From the NCBI RefSeq assembly GCF_048128805.1, contig NC_135997.1:16700116-16764115 (forward strand): 64,000 nucleotides of DNA, read 5' to 3'. Positions within the stretch are counted from its first letter, which is position 1. Each line of letters starts with the position of its first letter. Below the pieces are notes generated by a model, which searched no databases, was not told where the DNA came from, and worked only from the letters and a program-made list of their open reading frames with translations. The DNA comes from Centroberyx gerrardi (Eukaryota > Chordata > Actinopteri > Beryciformes > Berycidae). This document shows, one piece after another, positions 58,701 through 64,000 of this stretch. Position numbers and translations under genes: made by a program.

Positions 58701-59665
58701 GTCAGTCCCTCTATCAGATTCCTATTGATTGACACTCATCTCAGAGCCTTTACCTTCCATGCGAGCAGAAGGACATTCATAATTGCCAGTAATGGACACG
58801 GGCCGTTCTCGTTCTGGGTGATGATCGGCGTGTTCTCATCCTTCCACTTGATCCACTTGATGTGGTATATGGACTGCCCGGCGGCCCGGTCCTTGGCGCA
58901 CGAAACCTTACTCCCATCCACCCCGTACTCGCTCTGTAGAGCCAAGGCCAGCCCTCTGTCCTCCAGCCCCTCGCTGTTCAGGTCCGAGCTGGGGCAGGAG
59001 TTGAGGTTTGAGAAGGACTCCAGTGAATCTATGCTTCGAGATTCCCCAGCCAGGCTCGGATCAGGGTCACTCCCACTTGGCAATCCCTCGGATATGGTGT
59101 GATCACTGGGTAGCCCCGATTTGACGTTTCCCGTTATTGTATTGTCCGGACATAGATGTGTCGGTTTGGCAAGTTTCGTCTGTTCGATTTCTGCACAACC
59201 CGAAACCTCAGCATCCGCGTCTGTGTCCCTCGCACCCGATGCCCTGGGAAGAGATGAGGGCAGGCCATCCTTTTTGTTGTTTACTAACTTTGAGGTACCA
59301 CCCTCGCTATTTCCTGTAGCCAGTACCACCGAGTCATGTCCCATCCCGTTACTGATCTGATCCCCCGACTCCGACCACGATCCGCCCGCCTCGGTGTCCT
59401 TTCCCTGCACCGGGAGGATTTCGATCATCTCCGGCATGTCAGATTTCTCAGCGCTGGAAATGACAGTAACGGCGCTGGGAACAGTAGCGGTGCTGTTATT
59501 ACAACTAACGTTAACCAAAGTACTGAGAGGAGGCTCACTATTCTTGCATTTATCGGTTGCTCCTTTCATCCCACCAACAGCCGTAACATCGTCCATCTCT
59601 GCTGCAATGGTGGCACACAAAGAACTCCCCTCCATATCTCGATGCAGGTTTGCATTTTTCTCCAT
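43434..59665 (-). CDS. mindy2: Ubiquitin carboxyl-terminal hydrolase MINDY-2
   Basis: MINDY-2 (FAM63B) is a cysteine deubiquitinase that trims K48-linked ubiquitin chains. Nine exons on the minus strand join in frame: 59665-58754, 58159-58102, 55692-55628, 49814-49656, 49312-49210, 47415-47273, 46333-46160, 44794-44600, 43622-43434, giving 1998 nt and 665 residues (human about 621). Residues 1-260 are low-complexity, with the conserved SIDSLESFSNL. The catalytic domain starts near YHIKWIKWKDENTPIITQNE; the nucleophile is Cys290 in NENGPCPLLAIMN and the histidine His472 in RNNHFSTM. A ubiquitin-binding helix (DLELAKKLQEEEDRRASQYY, about 566-585) precedes poly-Ala, and the chain ends in CVIL, a CAAX box that predicts prenylation and membrane attachment. 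All catalytic landmarks are intact. The ATG has a good context (CGAAATGG). Confidence 0.96.
43776..44313. mobile_element. hAT-like non-autonomous element, 538 bp (mindy2 intron 8)
   Basis: Termini CAGGGTTGGGGTCAATTCA and, inverted, CAGGGTGCGGCCATTCATG. GTACTGTG flanks both sides exactly (43768-43775 and 44314-44321). The interior is built of GGAATT/AATTCC words that pair across the element, with GGAAACAGAATTGGAAT in inverse order near both ends, so it can fold on itself. No transposase frame. Confidence 0.88.
44600..44794 (-). CDS. mindy2: mindy2 exon 8: ubiquitin-binding helix
   Basis: 65 codons. Encodes DYLMALSLQQEQQSQ, LPEGISDLELAKKLQEEEDR and poly-Ala. The acceptor ATCTAG sits right after a (GT)n tract on the transcript strand. 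Confidence 0.95.
44801..44899. repeat. (CA)n then (GA)n microsatellites
   Basis: CA repeat 44801-44818, adjoining the mindy2 exon 8 acceptor, then a long imperfect GA repeat at 44823-44899. Confidence 0.9.
45014..45046. repeat. (CA)n microsatellite (mindy2 intron 7)
   Basis: CA dinucleotide tract in intron 7. Confidence 0.85.
45100..45296 (+). mobile_element. Retroposon 3' end with (TCTAA)n-like tail (mindy2 intron 7)
   Basis: GCAATGACCCAAATTCCCC and ACGGGGATCATTAGAAG followed by ATCTAATCTAATC match the general end of a common fish retroposon (TGCAATTTCCC..GGGGATCAATAAAG then short tandem units). TTCTATT/TCTTCAATATGTTC repeats precede it. No coding part seen. Confidence 0.55.
46160..46333 (-). 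CDS. mindy2: mindy2 exon 7
   Basis: 58 codons: GQLYLLVTDQGFLTEEKVVW, SLHNVDGDGNFCDSEFRLRP and TVYRGQQDQIDQ. Phase 0 both sides, weak donor GTCTGA. Confidence 0.95.
47273..47415 (-). CDS. mindy2: mindy2 exon 6: catalytic histidine
   Basis: 143 nt. Encodes TQLTYHGLCELTSTVQEGEL and CVFFRNNHFSTMIKYK; the histidine of NNHFS is the proposed catalytic base (His472). Confidence 0.96.
47416..49209 (-). other. mindy2: mindy2 intron 5
   Basis: No exon seen. A hAT-like left terminus, CAGTGATGGGCAACTGATGG, begins at 48430, but no matching end or duplication was found. Confidence 0.6.
49210..49312 (-). CDS. mindy2: mindy2 exon 5
   Basis: 103 nt. Encodes RDIVKAVGNCSYNQLVEKII and SCKQSDSSELAGE, donor GTGAGT. 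Confidence 0.95.
49656..49814 (-). CDS. mindy2: mindy2 exon 4
   Basis: 53 codons, phase 0. Encodes NMSDAMAVLHKLQTGLDVNV, FTGVRVFEYTPECIVFDLL and PLYHGWLVDPQ. Confidence 0.96.
51904..52030 (+). mobile_element. tRNA-derived SINE, diverged (mindy2 intron 3)
   Basis: GATGTAGTTGGTACAGCATGG corresponds to the tRNA-like A box region and GGGATTTGATTCTCACATGG to the B box. ATATAAGAAAATGTACGAAC and AGGCACTTGGGGCGAA fit the teleost SINE body (AAAATGTATG...GTCGCTTTGGAT). The tail is AATCAATC units. Confidence 0.65.
54989..55021. repeat. (CA)n microsatellite
   Basis: Uninterrupted CA dinucleotides in mindy2 intron 3. Confidence 0.95.
55483..55530. repeat. (GA)n microsatellite
   Basis: GA repeat with two GAGC/GATA interruptions, mindy2 intron 3. 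Confidence 0.9.
55628..55692 (-). CDS. mindy2: mindy2 exon 3
   Basis: 65 nt. Encodes DYILDTKPKEISEAQRLNYE plus Q, donor GTAAGG. The upstream acceptor is CCTCTGCAG at the edge of a long (CT)n tract. Confidence 0.95.
55696..55747. repeat. (GA)n microsatellite at the mindy2 exon 3 acceptor
   Basis: About 26 GA units on the plus strand; on the transcript strand this is (CT)n ending 4 nt before the exon, so it forms the polypyrimidine tract. Confidence 0.95.
55748..58101 (-). other. mindy2: mindy2 intron 2
   Basis: Several open frames between 56750 and 57850 on both strands, in moderately GC-rich sequence with (CT)n near 57090. None has a recognisable domain or start context, so no exon is called. 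Confidence 0.55.
58102..58159 (-). CDS. mindy2: mindy2 exon 2
   Basis: 58 nt. Encodes VKMPPMMEIITAEQLMEYLG, a conserved stretch just after the catalytic-Cys helix. Confidence 0.95.
58754..59665 (-). CDS. mindy2: mindy2 exon 1: N-terminal region and catalytic cysteine
   Basis: 304 codons, donor GTAAAG. A low-complexity Ser/Gly/Asp-rich N-terminus with SIDSLESFSNLNS, then QSIYHIKWIKWKDENTPIIT and QNENGPCPLLAIMNVLLLAW with Cys290. A further ATG at codon 11 could be an alternative start; the first has the better context. Confidence 0.95.
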
Positions 59666-59860
59666 TTCGATTTACAAACTGTCGACAGATTTTAGCTAAA
59701 TTGCAGCTCTAGCTTCAGTCCCGAAGACGCCATGACAACTCCGCGAGTGACGTCATCAGAGTGAATTGCTTTCAGACCGAGCAAGGGGGCGGTAGAAAAC
59801 CAACGGCAAGCGGTGATGTGTTTACGTGTCCTCGTAACCCGTAAACTCTAGAACGTTGTT
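59666..59860 (-). promoter_or_regulatory. mindy2: mindy2 5' UTR and proximal promoter with CRE and GC box
   Basis: A perfect palindromic cAMP-response element TGACGTCA lies at 59748-59755, 83 bp upstream of the ATG, and a GC box GGGGGCGG at 59785-59792. CpGs are enriched relative to the flanks. The transcription start is not fixed by sequence. Confidence 0.55.
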
Positions 59861-62100
59861 GCCTGTTGGTTGATTACATTTTAGAAGTCTCAGCAGTTAA
59901 ATTAAAGCTGATGTTTTATGATGTTTCATACAAACATAAAGCCTTGTTTGCGATTTTCCCAGCCAAGCACAAAAGTCACGAATCATCGAGCTAGCCCAAG
60001 TTTCGCACTTATATTTACAACATCTGGCCTGGATCAACATGGGTGCAGCTTGATATGCAGAGCAGACACAAGCGCAGGTGTTGGCCCGTTTACGAGGACC
60101 ATTGAATGCAGCATGAACCTGCCGTGTGTGCGTGCGTATGCATGCATGCGTATGTGTGCACGCGCATGTGTGAGGAGAGTCGAGTTGTTTTGACTGCTCA
60201 GAACAATCTACATGCACTGACTGGAAACAGCCACTTGGTGGCAGAAGCTACTCGAGCGAGCACAGAACAGCTAATTCAGAAACTTTCCTGTCTGAAAATG
60301 GGATCCCTGGAAATCCCAATCAAACTATAATTGTGCTATTATTTTGAAATGGAAAAGGTTCACAAACAGATGTTTGCATGGAAGTCACTGAGAAAGTCAT
60401 GATTTTTCCCTTTATTGTACAATTATACACATGCAAAGAAGAATAGTAACACAGCCACGAGCAATATGAACAGGACACACATAAAACAGTGTAACTTTGT
60501 ACAATGCCAGGGGTCTTATTTCAACAATTTATGTTCAGCAATCAGCAATTTGCAGGTCTTTGCCTTTTTATTACTGACATCATACATAATGCTCACGGGG
60601 TCACCTGATAAAAAATTGGGAACAGCCTGCCACAGGCATATTTGCAATAGATGGCTTTCAAAACAGAATATACAACTAAAAATATTTCCGTGTTTATTGT
60701 GAATTTAACATTTGATTTGTTTTCGATTTATTTTCAAATTTTAATTTGAAATGATGTCTGCTTTATAGCGCTGACAAGTCTAGTCAACATAACATTTGAC
60801 TATAATTGGGGGGCACAAAAAGCCTACATGTGAGAGCAATTTGAAATTAGCAAATATTATCAGCTAACTTGATAGCTTGATCTAAAATCTTTAAACTTTG
60901 CAGATGGTTTGAGATGTGTGTCTTTTCTCTTCAACACTATGCTTTTTATATATTCTACTTTTTGCCTGTTCCTTTTGCATTCGGTTGAATGGTGTAAAGT
61001 TCAGGTGTGCTGAAAGACATTAGCTGGAGTGGTTATTGCTGTCTTCATTTACTCTAGCAGGAATTATAATATACATAGTGGGCAATGTGTTTCATAGACT
61101 TGCTTTATGTTTTTCTGAACTCAGTTTCATTTGAGTTGTTTCGACATTCAGTTTATCAACTACATTTTATTTTCCTCAAATCATGCCAATACTTGAGACC
61201 ATGCCAACGCTCACTCTGTAAGCATCTGGATCAACATGGCAACATATTTGTCTGTCTCTGAGTACCAACTTTGTAATGCTAACAGACATTAACAGACTGG
61301 TTAACATTGCTTGCTTGTTAGCTGTACCTCACAATAAAGTGGATGCCCCATGAGTCTGTAGAACATTTTAGCAGAACAGAAAAAACAATAAAAAGCAAAT
61401 TCAAAATAATACATTTTTAAACAGATTTAAAAAACAAAACAAAACTACATTGTAAATCTGACTTGTATTTTATTACTCATGCCATGGCTCCAAGCAAAGA
61501 CCAAAGAGTACTAAGGAGTGAAGAGCAGACTGCATATTTTACTCTCAGTGGAAGTACTGTCACTTCAATTAAACTTCATTTACTCAAGTCAGAGTAATTA
61601 AAAAAAAAAAAAAAAAACAAGTCAGAGTAATTGTCAAGAAAAATACTGAAATAAACCAACTAAATTAATACTCAGGCAGGCACTACACAGTCACCTTTGG
61701 ATGGAAATCATTATGATTTTGTACATCTCCCAAAAAGATATGCCCCAAAATGAACTGATTACTTCTCAGCTAAAAGTAGGAGTAAATACTTAAAATACTC
61801 AAGTTCCGGTAAAAGGACATACTTTTAGAAGTACCTAAAACGTAGTGTTACTCAAGCAATATACAAGTACCGTAGACTACTCCTAGGTTGGTAAACACGG
61901 AAGTTTACGCATTTACCAGTTTCTAATGAGCGGCCGAACGCACCATGACATGAGTCATGATTTGCGGAAGTAAACAATTCAAGGGCTGGTCGGGGAAAAC
62001 ATTGGTCCAAAAAGGGAGTTTGGTGCCAAGCACTGGTAGCAGTCAGTTACACTAAATGACTTGTCGTCGTGTAAGGCTGAATGATTTACATGAACACAGT
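59861..62100. other. mindy2-adam10 intergenic spacer
   Basis: AT-rich spacer between divergent genes, no coding sequence seen. A poly(A) block with a 15-bp duplication lies at 61585-61632, within sequence that resembles hAT-type repeats (AAATACTTAAAATACTCAAG, AAGTACC words to about 61880). Confidence 0.6.
61585..61632 (+). mobile_element. Bare poly(A) insertion flanked by 15-bp duplication
   Basis: CAAGTCAGAGTAATT occurs at 61585-61599 and exactly again at 61618-61632, separated only by 18 A residues. The structure is that of a target-site duplication around a retroposon consisting only of its tail. Confidence 0.6.
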
Positions 62101-62348
62101 GGGATAGGGATGGGCGTGACCAGTCCCTCTTGGCGAAAATAAAATCTCTGGCAGACACCGGAAGGGAGGGCCTGTCTGTCTGACCGTCTGACGTCAGGCT
62201 GTTGGAGACAGAACCGGTGTTGTGATGGTAGCTCACTAAGTACGGAGGGGCGACTGTACCTTTAAGTGAAAAACGAAACAAGAAAGCAAATTGCGCTATC
62301 AGTGTACCGCTTAGCTAGTTTATTTGGCTTTCAGGGAATTTAATCGAT
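62101..62348 (+). promoter_or_regulatory. adam10: adam10 promoter and 5' UTR with CRE
   Basis: A perfect TGACGTCA is at 62189-62196, 153 bp upstream of the ATG, in a stretch richer in CpG than the spacer. The 5' UTR boundary is not determinable by eye. Confidence 0.5.
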
Positions 62349-62400
62349 ATGATATTGGTTAAACTCCTTCTCATGTTTTGCTGCCTACAAGATATTAAAG
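62349..62400 (+). CDS. adam10: ADAM metalloprotease 10, exon 1 (signal peptide)
   Basis: ADAM10 is the transmembrane sheddase that cleaves Notch, APP and cadherins. Only the first coding exon is in the window: MILVKLLLMFCCLQDIK plus one base, then a strong GTAAGT donor. The Leu-rich core fits a signal peptide. In vertebrate ADAM10 the first exon likewise ends, in phase 1, just after the signal sequence. Assignment depends mainly on synteny: ADAM10 is the head-to-head neighbour of MINDY2 in tetrapods. The prodomain and catalytic exons lie to the right of the window. Because only 17 codons are present, another secreted protein cannot be excluded from sequence alone. Confidence 0.72.
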
Positions 62401-64000
62401 GTAAGTTTGTCATTGATTCACAGGGCAAGGAAAGTGTTCAGTGATCGCTAATGGAGCTAACGCTAATCGGATCTAGGAAATATTCCAAGCAGTTGTACTC
62501 TGTGTGGCTATCTAACTTAGCTAGCTAACGTTAACAGTAACTGTAACGTTAGTGTTAGTAGCTGCTAACCTGTGTAACGTTACACGGGTTACCTGGGCCG
62601 AGGTTTGCCAATGTTGATTGGATAGTTTGGTTGATACTGGTTGAGTCTGGTTGATTTGGTTGATATAAAAACAGCTTCTTGTAATTTCACCCTGTGTTTT
62701 GACAGCTTGCAAGCCGAGTTAACTAGCGAGACATTTGAATGGTGAAGAAGTACTAGACTCGGAAGTAACAAATGGTCTTTGATAACGTCAAAACAACTAA
62801 GCTTAGCTAACGTATTCAGTTGGACACCAACAGCGAAATGACCACGGACTGCTCACAGAAGTGATTAACAAGCGGAATACTGTTTTGATTGTCATGGGAA
62901 CTAACGTTAACTGCTAGCTAGCTATACAGCGTAATCTGTCTGAATTTGGTAACAACAACGTTGTATGTATTCTAAGCTAGCTTGCTAACTAGGTATGGGA
63001 CGCTGTGCTGCTGCAGCGATGGACAGCTATCAGCTTTTGCACCAAAGCATATTTTCAAGCTAAATTTAACTCCATCTCCCACCTGGCCTGTAATGAGTCT
63101 AACTTAAAACAAAGTTTTGTGTGCTAGGGGCGTTGTTTACAACAGCACCATGACCCCCAAGACCAGTGCTATTGGTTTAGGGGGTCTTGATCTGTGGGAC
63201 AGACCAGTTTTCTTTAAGGGTTCTTGCCCGAGGGTGTATGACAAGCTGAGTTAATTACTTTGGCTTTACTTGAAATAAAGAAAATAAATTGTCATTGCCT
63301 ATGTTACCTTACTAGTAACTAGTAATTACTGCTTCACAGTAAAATTGAGTACTTCTTAAGATATTCTCCGGGAACAATATTATTGCTGCTTGAAACCCTC
63401 TAGAGTTTCAGTGTTTTTGAGATTTTCAGATTGAGAACCCAGCATCACTTGTCACTTCAAAGTGCAGGGTGAGCTGAGGAAGTGTGCAAAAGCAGGGCAT
63501 GAACAGCAAGCAGAATATTTTTTGTTAATGCATGTACTTTAACACTGGTGCAAAGCAGTTGCTGAAGTGCTGAGTGAGCCATGTCAAGCCAGGATCAGAT
63601 GTCTCATTTGCATAACGTTAGTAAGACTGATGGTGAAGTTGGAAATCACTTGATTAGATGTTGTGGGCTAAGCATCAGTACAATGTCAGGGTCGTGTGGG
63701 TGAGCAGAAGCCTGATCACTTTACACAGCAGGTTCTTGGACACCAGAATTCAGAGTTGCATTTTGACTTTGTCCCCCAGGAAGAAGTACATTTCTTTCTG
63801 TGCAGTGTGTGCTGTGATTTTGTTTCTTGTTTTTACTGCTTATGCAGTAGGCCATATGTATTGATTTGTGCCCTGACAACCAAGGTGCATGCCAAATCTT
63901 TTTCTTTGTTCATATCAAACACTTTGTATTCAAAGTGCTCTATAGCAAGAGAACTAGGTCTTTTCTACAGTACTATCCCCCAGTTGTTATCGGTCACGAT
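62401..64000 (+). other. adam10: adam10 intron 1 (partial)
   Basis: No further exon seen. The first 600 bp are dense in GCTAGCTA, GCTAAC and TAACGTTA words (octamer at 62526, 62544, 62575, 62902, 63613). A short open frame at 63658-63864 has no recognisable motif. Confidence 0.6.

Noticed and set aside
58725..59102. Plus-strand open frames over mindy2 exon 1
   Set aside because: Antisense shadows of a well supported coding exon.

Overview
The window is nuclear genomic DNA from a ray-finned fish, most likely a percomorph teleost. Four multi-exon vertebrate genes lie in the order and orientation of their counterparts on human 15q21-q22, mirrored: rnf111 (minus, partial), sltm (plus, complete), mindy2 (minus, complete) and adam10 (plus, first coding exon only). 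The fish assignment rests on protein similarity plus teleost-style repeats: LINE 3' tails ending in (TTA)n or (GAA)n, tRNA-derived SINEs, Tc1-like and hAT-like elements.

Layout. Positions 1-9429 are rnf111 intron 3, with further exons beyond the left edge. Coding exons 3 and 2 of rnf111 lie at 9430-9562 and 12943-13822 on the minus strand, and a probable non-coding exon 1 and CpG-rich promoter near 16917-17480. A repeat-bearing spacer of about 4 kb follows; a LINE 3' end abuts the start of sltm. sltm runs 21457-35865 in 20 coding exons that join in frame to 1037 residues. The convergent spacer 35866-43433 holds both 3' UTRs, a decayed Tc1-like element and a 272-bp hAT-like element. mindy2 runs 59665 down to 43434 in 9 coding exons (665 residues). 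mindy2 and adam10 are head to head with start codons 2.7 kb apart; adam10 exon 1 (62349-62400) encodes a signal peptide and its intron fills the rest.

Functions. rnf111 encodes Arkadia, a SUMO-targeted ubiquitin ligase of TGF-beta/Nodal signalling. sltm encodes a SAP/RRM nuclear RNA-binding repressor of the SAFB family. mindy2 encodes a K48-selective deubiquitinase with a C-terminal CAAX box. adam10 encodes the sheddase of Notch and APP. They are neighbours by ancestral synteny and do not form a pathway.

No new gene system was found. The best leads are structural: a LINE tail 46 bp upstream of the sltm start codon; four putative hAT-like insertions with readable 8-bp target duplications; a bare poly(A) block inside a perfect 15-bp duplication; paired perfect hairpins in the Tc1 relic; a microsatellite acting as a polypyrimidine tract; TAACGTTA octamers concentrated near gene starts; and perfect cAMP-response elements at both mindy2 and adam10. 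All calls come from reading sequence; no alignments or searches were run.
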